From: Acidithiobacillus montserratensis
GTDB lineage: Bacteria > Pseudomonadota > Gammaproteobacteria > Acidithiobacillales > Acidithiobacillaceae
DNA length: 64,000 bases
Assembly (NCBI RefSeq): GCF_018853465.1
Contig: NZ_JABBOU010000014.1
Span: forward strand, 1 to 64,000
Direction of reading: 5' to 3'
The notes beneath the pieces are model-generated. The model worked only from the letters and a program-made list of their open reading frames with translations, did not search any database and was not told the DNA's origin. The translations under genes were made by a program, and so were the position numbers. This document shows, piece by piece, positions 1 through 9,001 of the stretch; position 1 is the stretch's first letter; each line of letters opens with the position of its first letter.

Positions 1-216
1 TTACCCGCCATTGCGGCGGTAGTCATTGGCGGGGTTTATCTGTTCGGAGGGCGCGGAACCGTCTGGGGCGCGCTGATTGGCGCCCTGCTGCTGAGTACGA
101 TTCTGGATGGTTTGGTTTTACTCAATATTTCACCCTTCTATACCGAGCTGGTGGAAGGCGTCGTTATTTTACTGGCGGTCATGCTCGGTTATTTGAAGAA
201 ACGCGGTACGGTTTGA
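1..216 (+). CDS. C-terminal end of a ribose/xylose-type (CUT2) sugar ABC transporter permease, 5' truncated by the window
   Basis: An open frame runs from the first base to a TGA at 214-216 and gives 71 residues. The sequence has the glycine-rich signature of RbsC/XylH-type inner-membrane permeases ('VVIGGVYLFGGRGTVWGAL') followed by two hydrophobic stretches and a basic end (KKRGTV). These permeases form the membrane channel for a periplasmic sugar-binding protein. Only the last quarter is present, so the substrate cannot be told. It lies 92 bases upstream of a porin and a second, different sugar ABC system, so this is part of a carbohydrate uptake cluster that extends to the left. Confidence 0.8.
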   Translation, partial: LPAIAAVVIGGVYLFGGRGTVWGALIGALLLSTILDGLVLLNISPFYTELVEGVVILLAVMLGYLKKRGTV

Positions 217-308
217 TGATGCCCGAATGATCGGGGAGGAAAAAGGAGTTGCTCACGTAAATACCCTGCATAAGGGCGCTGATAAATACTGAAAATAAGG
301 AGAGTGCC

Positions 309-1787
309 ATGACCAACAACTACAAAAATCGTAAATCCGGGCCTGGAAAGAGCTTGTCCAGGTATCTATTGACCGGCAGTCTGGCAATGGCCTGTACCAT
401 TGCCCTCGGTGCCCCGGGATTATCCCTGGCCGCTACCGCTACCCCTGCCAATTCATTGATTCCGTCCAATAACATTCTCGACAAGGCCATTGCCAATACC
501 AAAATATCGGCGATGCTCGGGCTGATTAACTTCAGTTATCTGAATCATGCCCACAGCCGGCAGGATACCCATTCCCTGGCCCTGGGTGGACATTTGTATG
601 TGCACAGTCCGCAACTGGCAGGTTTCAGTCTGGGGGTCGGCGGAGATTTTGCCACCTGGACCGGCTTTTATCAGCACGAAGATCCGGAATTGACCGGACC
701 CTATCCCAGTCATGGGATTGCCATCGTGCGCCAGGCCTATCTGCAATATCACTATGGACCGTTTGTGATTCGCGGCGGGCGGCAGTTTATCAACACGCCT
801 TACGCCAACTGGGATTATTATACCTATAATCCCCGGTCTTTTACCGGGGTCAGCGCCGTGGTGGACATCATCGGTCATCCCAAGGCGAGGCAATGGTCCG
901 GCAATAGCCCGCTGGCTCTGGGAGGTTCTCCAGCGACCCTGAGTTTCATGGCCGCGCGCATGTACAGTTATGCCAGCCGTTACAGTGCGACCTTTACCAC
1001 CGGTAATCGTTATACCAGTGATCATACCAATGGTTTTTATGTCATTGGCGCCCGTTATCAAACCCCGTTTTTGGGCAGCCACATCGATCTCCAAGCCTGG
1101 TATTACGACTTTTACGGCTTTGCCAACATGTTTTACGGCCAGGCCGGAATCAGTCATCCCCTGACCAACAATGTGGCCTTGTTTGGCAATTTTCAGGTGG
1201 TTTCTGAAGGCAATTCCGGAGCCGGCACCAGTTATCTGCATGCCCTCAACGCGAATTCTGTGGATGCCCAGGTGTATGGCGGGCGTATTGGCGTGAAATT
1301 TGGTACCGATCATGAGGATAATGTAGCCCTGGTGGCAAGTTACAGTCCGATCAATTATGACTCCTTTCGTCATGGCGGCATGATTCATCCGTACAATGAT
1401 CTCAGTGGCACCAGCTACACCACGACCATGCAAACCGGTATTTCCGATTATGGTCCCGGATATGCGTATGGCATTGCCTCGAACTTTGGCTTTCTCGCCA
1501 ATCAACTCCGGCTGAACGCCAGCTTTATCCGTTATCTGGTCCGTTACGGTTTTGGCGGCAGCGCTTACTCTTATAGCGGTGCTTATGGTTTTCCAACCGG
1601 TGAGGCCATTCCCAACCAGAAGCTCTGGTCCATGGATGTGGGCTTGTCCTATAACTTGTCGAGTATTCTCAAAGGCTTGTATGTCGCCGACTATACGGAC
1701 ATTTCCATGGCGCAAAACGAGGCGGGTTATCCACATTATCAGAACCCGTATTTCAGCAACCGCTTTTATTTCAAGTATCGCTTCTGA
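309..1787 (+). CDS. Outer-membrane porin, OprD-like
   Basis: A 492-residue protein with a long N-terminal signal region (basic residues to about 18, hydrophobic to about 36, Ala-rich cleavage area around 40) followed by alternating aromatic/polar beta-strand sequence, ending in 'FYFKYRF' with a C-terminal Phe as is normal for outer-membrane barrels. The stretch 'YGPFVIRGGRQFINTPYAN' resembles the OprD family of substrate-specific porins. An AAGGAG ribosome site lies 8 bases before the ATG. It sits between a sugar permease end and a sugar-binding protein, so uptake of a small organic solute or sugar across the outer membrane is inferred. The substrate is unknown. Confidence 0.75.
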   Translation: MTNNYKNRKSGPGKSLSRYLLTGSLAMACTIALGAPGLSLAATATPANSLIPSNNILDKAIANTKISAMLGLINFSYLNHAHSRQDTHSLALGGHLYVHSPQLAGFSLGVGGDFATWTGFYQHEDPELTGPYPSHGIAIVRQAYLQYHYGPFVIRGGRQFINTPYANWDYYTYNPRSFTGVSAVVDIIGHPKARQWSGNSPLALGGSPATLSFMAARMYSYASRYSATFTTGNRYTSDHTNGFYVIGARYQTPFLGSHIDLQAWYYDFYGFANMFYGQAGISHPLTNNVALFGNFQVVSEGNSGAGTSYLHALNANSVDAQVYGGRIGVKFGTDHEDNVALVASYSPINYDSFRHGGMIHPYNDLSGTSYTTTMQTGISDYGPGYAYGIASNFGFLANQLRLNASFIRYLVRYGFGGSAYSYSGAYGFPTGEAIPNQKLWSMDVGLSYNLSSILKGLYVADYTDISMAQNEAGYPHYQNPYFSNRFYFKYRF

Positions 1788-1834
1788 AAAAGTCGCATTC
1801 GACAGTTTCAGCACTTGATGATGAGGAGAATAAA

Positions 1835-3121
1835 ATGAAATCCATGCATAAAAAAATGCTTGCAGTGTGTATTGGTCTGGCAATTGGCGGTGGTTTTTCC
1901 GTACCGGCAATGGCCGATTCCGCGCCCAGTTTGAGTGTGATCAACTGGTGGACGGCCGGGTCGGAGGCTAAGGCCATGCACGTCCTGGTGCAAATGATGA
2001 AAGCCAAGGGCGTGAATATCCAGAATGATGCGATTGCCGGCGGTGGTGGTGCCCAGGCGCGCACGATTCTGAAAACCCGACTCATGGAGGGTCAGATACC
2101 CGGTGCAGCGCAAATAAAAGGGGTGGAAATTCAACAGTGGGGACACACCGGACTGCTGGCGAATATTGATGCCGCTGCCCAGGCCGGCAACTGGGATAAA
2201 AATGTCCCGGCGGTAGTGAATGATTACATGAAATATAAGGGCAATTATGTGGCCGCACCCATGGACCTGCATCGCCTGAACTGGCTTTGGTACAACCGGG
2301 CTATTCTGAAAAAAGCCGGGATCAGTGCGGCCCCGCAGAGCTGGCCCGAACTCATGACCGATCTTGCCAAGGTCAAGAAGGCGGGATATATCCCCATGGC
2401 GGGCGGGGGCAATGGCTGGATGATTGCCACCGAATTTGATCCCATTGCCCTGGAGACCGGCGGGCCGACCTGGTACAAGGACGTGTTTGTCAAACTGGAC
2501 CCCAAAGCCATAGATAGTCCGACCATGGTCAAGGCCCTGGAAAGGCTGCGCGCCATCGAGGCCTACACGCCCAAGTCTCTGGCAGGGCGTACCTGGAATT
2601 TCGACACGGCGCTGGTGGCCCATGGAAAAGCGGCTTTTCAGATCATGGGGGACTGGGCCAATGGTCAGTTTGAGTTCCTGCATGTGACACCCGGTGGACC
2701 ACAGGTGGGATGCGTGGCTTTTCCCGGAACGGCTAAAGAGTTTATTTATAACGTCGATAGCTTTATTTTCTTCCGCCAGAATACGCCGGCAAAACGGGCC
2801 GCTGAAATCAAGCTGGCAGAAACCATGGTCAGCCCGAAATTCCAGTTACTCTTCAATAAGTACAAAGGTTCTATCCCGGATTTGATGAATGTGTCCCTGA
2901 ATGGTTATAACGCCTGTCAGAAAAAATCCCGGGCGCAGTTTCTGGTGGCGCGCAAGGAGAATGGTCTGGTACCCAGTTTTTCCCAGAACATGTCCACCTA
3001 CGGACCGCCCACTGGTGCCTTCATAGACTCCCTGGATAAATTTTATACCTCCAACGAAACGCCGCAGGCTGCTGCCGCAGCTATGGCCAAGCGGGTTGAG
3101 GTGGCCAAGAGTCAGGATTGA
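1835..3121 (+). CDS. Extracellular solute-binding protein of a carbohydrate ABC transporter (family 1)
   Basis: A 428-residue periplasmic binding protein. It has a clear signal peptide (MKSMHKKM, hydrophobic core, 'VPAMA' cleavage site) and the family-1 opening 'LSVINWWTAGSEAKAMHVL'. The middle has the typical 'MDLHRLNWLWYNRAILKKAG' block and a later 'AAFQIMGDWANGQF' block shared by glucose/multi-sugar binding proteins. A GAGGAG site precedes the ATG. It is the first gene of a five-gene run (binding protein, two permeases, ATPase, MFS carrier). The family and the 'MGDWANG' motif resemble glucose/mannose-type binding proteins, but the sugar is an inference. Confidence 0.88.
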   Translation: MKSMHKKMLAVCIGLAIGGGFSVPAMADSAPSLSVINWWTAGSEAKAMHVLVQMMKAKGVNIQNDAIAGGGGAQARTILKTRLMEGQIPGAAQIKGVEIQQWGHTGLLANIDAAAQAGNWDKNVPAVVNDYMKYKGNYVAAPMDLHRLNWLWYNRAILKKAGISAAPQSWPELMTDLAKVKKAGYIPMAGGGNGWMIATEFDPIALETGGPTWYKDVFVKLDPKAIDSPTMVKALERLRAIEAYTPKSLAGRTWNFDTALVAHGKAAFQIMGDWANGQFEFLHVTPGGPQVGCVAFPGTAKEFIYNVDSFIFFRQNTPAKRAAEIKLAETMVSPKFQLLFNKYKGSIPDLMNVSLNGYNACQKKSRAQFLVARKENGLVPSFSQNMSTYGPPTGAFIDSLDKFYTSNETPQAAAAAMAKRVEVAKSQD

Positions 3122-3198
3122 TGGCTGCATTCATGCCCGGCACTGCTCTTGACAGGCCGGGCTTTTGCCTTTGAGACGTGCTGCAAAAGGATATTTCC

Positions 3199-4086
3199 AT
3201 GCCATTCATGAATGCAGAATTCAGTGGACGCGATCGATGGATGGCCAAACTGGTGCTTTCACCGACCATTTTGGCCGCAACTTTTTTTATTTATGGATTC
3301 ATTTTGTGGACAATTTGGTTGTCATTAACCCGCTCGACGATTTTGCCGAGTAATCATTTTGTCGGTCTTGCGAATTATTATGATCTTTTTGGAAGTTCAC
3401 GCTGGTGGCGCTCATTAAGCAATCTCGGCATTTTCGGCGGGCTTTATGTGGTGATTTCCGTGGGACTTGGTTTGGGGCTGGCCATTTTGTTGGATCAGCG
3501 AGTCAAAGCGGAAAGGTTGTATCAGGTGGTTTTTCTGTATCCCATGGCGCTCTCGGCGGTTGTCACCGGGGTAGCCTGGCGCTGGCTGCTGGATCCAGGT
3601 TTTGGTATTCAGGCGATTGTCCGTTCTATGGGCTTTCCCCATTTTGCCTTTGCCTGGATTGATGACCCGGACATGGCGATTTACACCGTCGTGATTGCAG
3701 CTGTATGGCAGACCACGGGTTTCATGATGGCCATTTTTCTGGCGGGACTGCGGGGTGTCAGCCCGGAAATCGTCAAGGCGGCCCAGATTGATGGCGCCAG
3801 TACCGGACGGATTTATTTGCGAGTGATTCTGCCCAGTCTTGCCCCCACTTTTTTTGTGGCACTGGTTTTATCGGTGGGGCTCGCCATCAAAAGCTTCGGA
3901 TTGATTATTGCTCTGACCGGTGGCGGACCGGGATACAGCACCAATGTCCCCTCTATTTTTATGTATGTTTTTTCGTTTCAACGCGGTGAAATGGGAGTGG
4001 GTGCCGCCAGTGCCCTGATGATGCTGGTGATCATGATGATCTTTGTGTTGCCCTTTTTGTATCTGGACTCAAGGAGGCAAGCCTGA
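3199..4086 (+). CDS. Carbohydrate ABC transporter permease, MalF/UgpA-type
   Basis: A 295-residue inner-membrane protein with six hydrophobic segments and the EAA loop of binding-protein-dependent permeases ('EIVKAAQIDGASTGRIYLRV', about residues 195-215) that docks the ATPase. The ATG at 3199 is preferred over a GTG at 3178 because AAAGGA lies about 7 bases upstream of the ATG. It follows the binding protein by 77 bases and its stop overlaps the start of the next permease by one base (TGATG), which points to translational coupling. The motif 'ALTGGGPGYST' is typical of MalF-like CUT1 permeases. Confidence 0.88.
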   Translation: MPFMNAEFSGRDRWMAKLVLSPTILAATFFIYGFILWTIWLSLTRSTILPSNHFVGLANYYDLFGSSRWWRSLSNLGIFGGLYVVISVGLGLGLAILLDQRVKAERLYQVVFLYPMALSAVVTGVAWRWLLDPGFGIQAIVRSMGFPHFAFAWIDDPDMAIYTVVIAAVWQTTGFMMAIFLAGLRGVSPEIVKAAQIDGASTGRIYLRVILPSLAPTFFVALVLSVGLAIKSFGLIIALTGGGPGYSTNVPSIFMYVFSFQRGEMGVGAASALMMLVIMMIFVLPFLYLDSRRQA

Positions 4087-4952
4087 TGCGTACTTCATCT
4101 GCTTTTGGCCCCCGAAGGTGGCTGATTTATGGGCTTCTGACCGTGGCGGCGGTGTTTTTTCTACTGCCTTTTTACGTCATGCTGGTCACCGCCTTCAAGA
4201 CGATGCCGGAGATTTATTCAACCGGTATCCTGGCCTTGCCCGACAGTCTGAATTTTTCAGCCTGGATCCACGCCTGGAGTGCTGCCACCATTGGTGCCGC
4301 CAGTGAGGGCATTCACGGTTATTTTCTGAATTCTTTTATTCTGGTGATTCCTGCGGTGATTATTTCCACCGCCATCGGCGCTTTTAATGGCTATATTCTG
4401 ACCCACTGGCGTTTTCGTGGCTCCAATATATTTTTCTATATGCTTCTACTGGGAACAATCATCCCTTTCCAGATTGTTCTGTTACCCATGGCCTGGGTGG
4501 AAGGCCGTATCGGTATAGCCGGAACCCTGGTTCCCGGTTTGATGATGGTGCATGTGATTTACGGACTGGCCTTTACGACCCTGTTCTTTCGCAATTATTA
4601 CGTCGGTATTCCTCATGATCTGATCAAGGCTGCGCGAGTGGACGGAGCCGGATTTTTCAGTATTTTCTTTCGGATCATGTTACCTGTGAGTACGCCCATC
4701 ATCATGGTCACAGCAATCTGGCAGTTCACCATGATCTGGAACAATTTTCTTTTCGGTGTGGTATTTACCCAGGGGGGACAGCAACCGGTTACAGTGGCCA
4801 TCAATGATCTGGTGGATACGGTCACCAGCGTCCATATGTGGAATGTGGATATGGCCGCCGCTATTTTTGCCGCATTACCCACTTTGTTGGTGTATTTGAT
4901 AGCGGGTAAATACTTTGTTCGTGGACTGACGGCTGGCGCCGTAAAGGGATAA
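4086..4952 (+). CDS. Carbohydrate ABC transporter permease, MalG/UgpE-type
   Basis: A 288-residue partner permease with six predicted membrane segments. The N-terminal 'PFYVMLVTAFKT' and the EAA loop 'DLIKAARVDGAGFFSIFFRI' are characteristic of the MalG branch of CUT1 importers. It overlaps the upstream permease gene by one base and is followed three bases later by the ATPase gene, so the two permeases and the ATPase are almost certainly made from one message. The protein is expected to form a heterodimeric channel with the 3199-4086 product. Confidence 0.9.
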   Translation: MRTSSAFGPRRWLIYGLLTVAAVFFLLPFYVMLVTAFKTMPEIYSTGILALPDSLNFSAWIHAWSAATIGAASEGIHGYFLNSFILVIPAVIISTAIGAFNGYILTHWRFRGSNIFFYMLLLGTIIPFQIVLLPMAWVEGRIGIAGTLVPGLMMVHVIYGLAFTTLFFRNYYVGIPHDLIKAARVDGAGFFSIFFRIMLPVSTPIIMVTAIWQFTMIWNNFLFGVVFTQGGQQPVTVAINDLVDTVTSVHMWNVDMAAAIFAALPTLLVYLIAGKYFVRGLTAGAVKG

Positions 4953-4954
4953 GC

Positions 4955-6070
4955 ATGGGACGTCTGATACTCAAGAATATTCATAAAACCTTTGGCAAGG
5001 ACGAAGTGCTGCATGGAATCAATATAGAAACTGCAGAAAACCAGTTTCTGATCCTGGTGGGGCCCTCAGGCTGTGGAAAAACCACCCTGCTGAACATCAT
5101 TGCCGGTCTGGAGAGGGAGAGTGCCGGTGATATTTTGATCAATGATCGGCGGGTGAACGATCTCAGTCCCAAAAACCGGGATATTGCCATGGTATTTCAG
5201 TCCTACGCCCTGTATCCCTCGATGTCGGTGCGCGACAATATCCTGTTCGGGTTGGTCAATCGCCATGTGCCCAAGCACGAACGCGAACAGATCCTGCAAG
5301 ATGTGGCGCACATGCTGCAGCTGGATCATCTGCTCGATCGCCGTCCCCGCCAGCTGTCCGGCGGGCAGCAGCAGCGCGTCGCCATTGGCCGGGCGATTGC
5401 CCGGCGCCCCGCACTGTTTCTCTTTGACGAGCCGCTGTCCAATCTGGATGCCAAGTTGCGTGTCGAAATGCGCACAGAAATCAAACGTCTGCATCAACAG
5501 TTGCAGACGACCATGGTGTATGTCACCCATGACCAGATTGAGGCCATGACCATGGGGGATCTCATTGCCGTGATGAATGATGGCATCATTCAGCAGTTGG
5601 GAACCCCTGATGCCATCTATAATGACCCGGCCAATCGTTTTGTCGCCGGCTTCATGGGCTCTCCCTCGATGAATTTCATCCCGGTCACGGTTTGTCAGGG
5701 CGAGGGCACTGTCTGGCTGGAAGTCCGCGAAGAAGATCAGACCATGTCCCGTTTGCCCCTGCCTCCCGTCCTCCAATCCCGGCTGAAAACGGTCGTGGAT
5801 CGCAAGGTGATTCTGGGTATTCGACCGGAACAGATTACTGATCCGGGCAGTGCCAGGGAAGGGAGTGCCCTGCATACCATGGAGCTCAAGGTGGAAATGA
5901 CAGAGCCCACGGGCGCGGATACATTGGTGTTTACCCGCCTCAACAAAACCCCCCTGGTTGCTCGCGCGCACCCATCCACCAAGCTGCTGCAAGGCAGTAA
6001 CACGCCCCTTTCCTTTCACATGGAGCGTGCCGTATTCTTCGATCCGGACGATGGGCAACGTCTGGCATAA
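4955..6070 (+). CDS. Sugar ABC transporter ATP-binding protein, MalK/UgpC-type
   Basis: A 371-residue ATPase. Walker A is 'GPSGCGKTT' (about residues 37-45), the signature is 'LSGGQQQRVAIGRA', Walker B is 'LFLFDEPLSNLD', and the switch histidine is in 'YVTHDQIEAMTMGD'. After about residue 235 it has the extra C-terminal OB-like regulatory domain ('ILGIRPEQI') found in MalK-type subunits. It completes a full CUT1 importer with the preceding three genes. The start ATG follows the stop of the preceding permease gene by only three bases. Confidence 0.93.
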   Translation: MGRLILKNIHKTFGKDEVLHGINIETAENQFLILVGPSGCGKTTLLNIIAGLERESAGDILINDRRVNDLSPKNRDIAMVFQSYALYPSMSVRDNILFGLVNRHVPKHEREQILQDVAHMLQLDHLLDRRPRQLSGGQQQRVAIGRAIARRPALFLFDEPLSNLDAKLRVEMRTEIKRLHQQLQTTMVYVTHDQIEAMTMGDLIAVMNDGIIQQLGTPDAIYNDPANRFVAGFMGSPSMNFIPVTVCQGEGTVWLEVREEDQTMSRLPLPPVLQSRLKTVVDRKVILGIRPEQITDPGSAREGSALHTMELKVEMTEPTGADTLVFTRLNKTPLVARAHPSTKLLQGSNTPLSFHMERAVFFDPDDGQRLA

Positions 6071-6090
6071 TCGGTCATTTGGGGGGTGGC

Positions 6091-7470
6091 ATGGTGCAAC
6101 CCGAGGGGTCTGTAAAACACCGGGACCGGCGCTTTGTCCTGATTGCGGTCATTGCCGGTTTGGGCGGGCTACTGTTTGGTTATGGTACCGGGGTGGTTGC
6201 CGGAGTGTTGTTGTTTCTGGCGCATGACTTTCAACTGAATGGCAGCCTGCAGGGTTTGTTTGTGGCCGTAGCTCTGGCGGGTGCTGCCCTGGGCGCCGCC
6301 ATCGCCGGGATGCTCGCCGATGCCTGGGGACGGCGTCGGGTACTATTGGCAACTGCGGCGTTATTTGTCCTGGGCAGCCTGCTGGCCGCGCTGGCGAATA
6401 CGGTATTGTTGCTCTTTTTGGGCCGCGTTCTGGTGGGACTCGCCATCGGCCTGGCATCGACCGTGACTCCCCTCTATCTGGCTGAAATCACTACCCCCGC
6501 AAGACGCGGGGCTATTGTGACCATCAATCAGTTATACATCAGTATCGGGATATTCGTTGCCTACGGAGTAAACCTGCTTTTTGCCGATCTTGCCAGCGGC
6601 TGGCGCTGGATGCTGGGGCTGGGTGCTTTACCCGCCCTCCTGCTTTTTGTGGGAATGTGGGTTTTACCCGAAAGTCCACGCTGGCTCATCAAGCAAGGTC
6701 TCGCAGCCCGGGCTGAAGCGGCGCTGCAATATTTGCGGAGCACGACACAGGTGACAGAAGAACTGATCTCCCTGCGGCAGGGGGGCGCAGAAATTGCTGC
6801 CCGGAGCACCAGTTTGCCGACCCTGTTCCGCAATCCGAAGTTGCGCAGAATGATGATTATTGGCCTGGGACTCGCTGTTTTTCAGCAAGTCACCGGAATC
6901 AATGTGGTATTGTATTTTGCCCCGAAAATTTTTCAGGAAACTGGCTTGTCTTCCCCTTTCATGGCCATCCTGGCCACGGGAGGGATTGGTCTGGTCAATG
7001 TTCTGGCGACGATCCTGGCCATGCGTTTTCTTGACAGCCTGGGCCGCCGCAAGCTGTTGTTGTGGGGGCTTTGGGGCATGTTGATCAGTCTGTTACTTCT
7101 CTCTGCGGGTTTTTTGCTGCCCTTACAGAGTGTGGCTGGTGCTATCCTCATCGTTCTGATCTCGGCAGTTTTCGTGGCCTTTTTTGCCATGAGTATCGGG
7201 CCGGTATTCTGGTTGCTGATTTCCGAAATTTTTCCCCAGGCGGTTCGTGGGCGTGGCATGAGTCTCGCCACGGTTGTTAATTGGCTCGCCAACATGCTGG
7301 TGGCCGGTGTTTTTCTGGACCTCGTCGGCGCCATCGGTCGGAGCGGCACTTTTCTGATTTATGCGGCAATGACGCTGCTGGCCATTGTTTTCACCCTGAA
7401 AATGGTACCGGAAACCAAGGGTCTGAGCTTGGAACAAATAGAGCAGCAATTCATCAGTAATCCTGAATAA
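6091..7470 (+). CDS. MFS sugar:proton symporter (sugar porter family, GalP/XylE-like)
   Basis: A 459-residue, 12-segment carrier. It has the sugar-porter signatures 'GRRRVLLATA' after TM2, 'PESPRWLIKQG' before the central loop, 'QQVTGINVVLYFAPKIF' in TM7 and 'PETKGLSLEQIE' at the end. The QQVTGIN segment carries the Gln residues used for hexose/pentose binding in XylE and GalP. The ATG at 6091 is preferred to a TTG at 6079 because a G-rich ribosome site (GGGGGG) sits directly upstream. It follows the ABC ATPase by 20 bases and may be co-transcribed, giving the cell a second, proton-driven sugar route. Confidence 0.9.
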   Translation: MVQPEGSVKHRDRRFVLIAVIAGLGGLLFGYGTGVVAGVLLFLAHDFQLNGSLQGLFVAVALAGAALGAAIAGMLADAWGRRRVLLATAALFVLGSLLAALANTVLLLFLGRVLVGLAIGLASTVTPLYLAEITTPARRGAIVTINQLYISIGIFVAYGVNLLFADLASGWRWMLGLGALPALLLFVGMWVLPESPRWLIKQGLAARAEAALQYLRSTTQVTEELISLRQGGAEIAARSTSLPTLFRNPKLRRMMIIGLGLAVFQQVTGINVVLYFAPKIFQETGLSSPFMAILATGGIGLVNVLATILAMRFLDSLGRRKLLLWGLWGMLISLLLLSAGFLLPLQSVAGAILIVLISAVFVAFFAMSIGPVFWLLISEIFPQAVRGRGMSLATVVNWLANMLVAGVFLDLVGAIGRSGTFLIYAAMTLLAIVFTLKMVPETKGLSLEQIEQQFISNPE

Positions 7471-7502
7471 ACGAATATCCTATATTGGTGCTGTTCCTTT
7501 AC

Positions 7503-7518
7503 GCACAAGTCCTTGTGC
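7503..7518. promoter_or_regulatory. Perfect 7+7 palindrome between sugar carrier and porin genes, possible operator
   Basis: GCACAAG-TC-CTTGTGC is an exact inverted repeat with a 2-base centre, in the 186-base gap between the sugar carrier and the porin at 7657. No T-run follows, so it is not an intrinsic terminator. Its size fits a dimeric repressor or activator site. A weak promoter-like TTGAAG with an AT-rich region follows at about 7530-7560. The regulator is unknown. Confidence 0.4.
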
Positions 7519-7656
7519 TATTCCGCGCGTTGAAGTGGAAATTTTACGAGAAATACAGAGGATTTTTTGTGGTATGGAAATTGCTCAGTTTTTTCAGAGC
7601 AGGAAGCAGCACGTAAAAATTAAATATACAGCCAGAACATCGCGAGGTCATAGAAT

Positions 7657-8982
7657 ATGAACAAAGGTCATCCATTTTCCAGAAATGCACTCATCATTGC
7701 CGCAGCTATGTTCGGAGTGACACCTCTCGCTCATGCTGCCAACTGGTTTGAGCTGCAGGGAACTTCTCCAGCCAAGGCACCCATATTTGGTGTTTCTGGA
7801 TTTATTGAGCCCAGTTTATATGCCCAATCTGGTAATGAAGACAGTTTTGAAAAAAACCAGATTCCGCATATTGATCTTATTGCTCCAGGATTTTCCCAAA
7901 GCACTACCGCCAACATTTTACGCGCTCGTATCATGTTTCGGGGAAATCTGAACAAACATATTTCCTATTTTTTTGGCGGGGAATTCGGAGATAATGGTTT
8001 TACCCATGTGCGGGGTGGGTATCAACCCGGTCTGATTGATGGGCATTTTACTTTCAGCTATATACCGGGAGCGCGCATTGAAGCGGGATTGATTCGTGCG
8101 CCCAGCGCGGAAGGCGCCATGCAGGGCTTTATGAGTTATAACTTTGTCTTGTCGCCAACGGTTATCGGCCAGTTGGTCCAGCAAAGAATGTATAATTCCA
8201 GCACACCTTATGACATTAACCCCAAGCTGCATGCTTACCTGATAAACGGAAAAAATACCCTGGGGGTCAACGGCTATCGCTATCCCGGCATCATGGCTTT
8301 CGACTGGTTTCGTAACGGCCACTGGGAATTCACCTATGGTGCCATGATCGGCATGTTCGGTACCGTTGCGGCGGGGAATCAATCCAACAGTCCCCTTTAT
8401 GCGGCACGCCTCCAGGAAGCTTATATATTCGGCGGCAAGGGGCCTTTCCGCAGTGATATTCAGGCAGGAGTCTGGTATCAGCATGCCAGTCCGGAATTGA
8501 ATGGTACCAGTTACAGCATGAATCGTTATGGAGTGGATCTGCAATATCTCCAGGGATATATGCACCAATGGGGACGACAATTCCGCTTCCAGTATATCAG
8601 AGGCTCAGGCTGGATATCGGCTCCGGCAGCTTTCAGTAGTGCTCCGGGTCTGGCAGCGCCCCTGACCAATACCCAGCTTTATCCCGGCAGTCAGAACAAG
8701 GCCAGTGGATACATGCTGGAAGGTGGTCTGTTTTTGACCAAGCATATTGAAGCGAATTTGCGCTATGACTACTACGATCGCCTGCCCAATGATCCGGCAC
8801 AGCAACGTATTTTCAAAACCTGGGCCATCGGTCTGCAATACCATTTCACACCGCTGACCAAAATCATGGCGGGTTATTATTTCCGGACTCTGGATGTCCC
8901 GCATCAGCCTAATCCGGCAGCAAACAGCATTTCTGATGCTGTGGATAACGAATTTGCCATGCAGGCGATGATCGCCTTTTGA
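7657..8982 (+). CDS. Outer-membrane porin, OprO/OprP-like beta-barrel
   Basis: A 441-residue protein with a signal peptide (MNKGHPFSRNA, hydrophobic core, 'PLAHAA' cleavage site) and strand-like sequence to the last residue, Phe. The block 'ILRARIMFRGNLNKHISYFF' and the later 'GARIEAGLIRAPSAEG' resemble the start of phosphate-selective porin (OprO/P) barrels, where a 'RRAR.G.' strand is followed by a 'G..K.P' strand. Substrate specificity cannot be read. It is followed 19 bases later by a secreted DsrE-like protein, probably in the same transcript. Confidence 0.7.
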   Translation: MNKGHPFSRNALIIAAAMFGVTPLAHAANWFELQGTSPAKAPIFGVSGFIEPSLYAQSGNEDSFEKNQIPHIDLIAPGFSQSTTANILRARIMFRGNLNKHISYFFGGEFGDNGFTHVRGGYQPGLIDGHFTFSYIPGARIEAGLIRAPSAEGAMQGFMSYNFVLSPTVIGQLVQQRMYNSSTPYDINPKLHAYLINGKNTLGVNGYRYPGIMAFDWFRNGHWEFTYGAMIGMFGTVAAGNQSNSPLYAARLQEAYIFGGKGPFRSDIQAGVWYQHASPELNGTSYSMNRYGVDLQYLQGYMHQWGRQFRFQYIRGSGWISAPAAFSSAPGLAAPLTNTQLYPGSQNKASGYMLEGGLFLTKHIEANLRYDYYDRLPNDPAQQRIFKTWAIGLQYHFTPLTKIMAGYYFRTLDVPHQPNPAANSISDAVDNEFAMQAMIAF

Positions 8983-9001
8983 TGCTTACAGCGAGGAGAA
9001 A

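Noticed and set aside
453-1910. Long minus-strand open frame (485 residues) opposite the first porin
   Set aside because: It is antisense to a protein with a clear signal peptide, ribosome site and barrel pattern; the translation has no recognisable domain and its composition looks like a mirror of the porin codons.
5066-6058. 330-residue minus-strand frame opposite the ABC ATPase
   Set aside because: The plus strand encodes all ATPase motifs, and the opposing translation shows only antisense-type composition with no domain.
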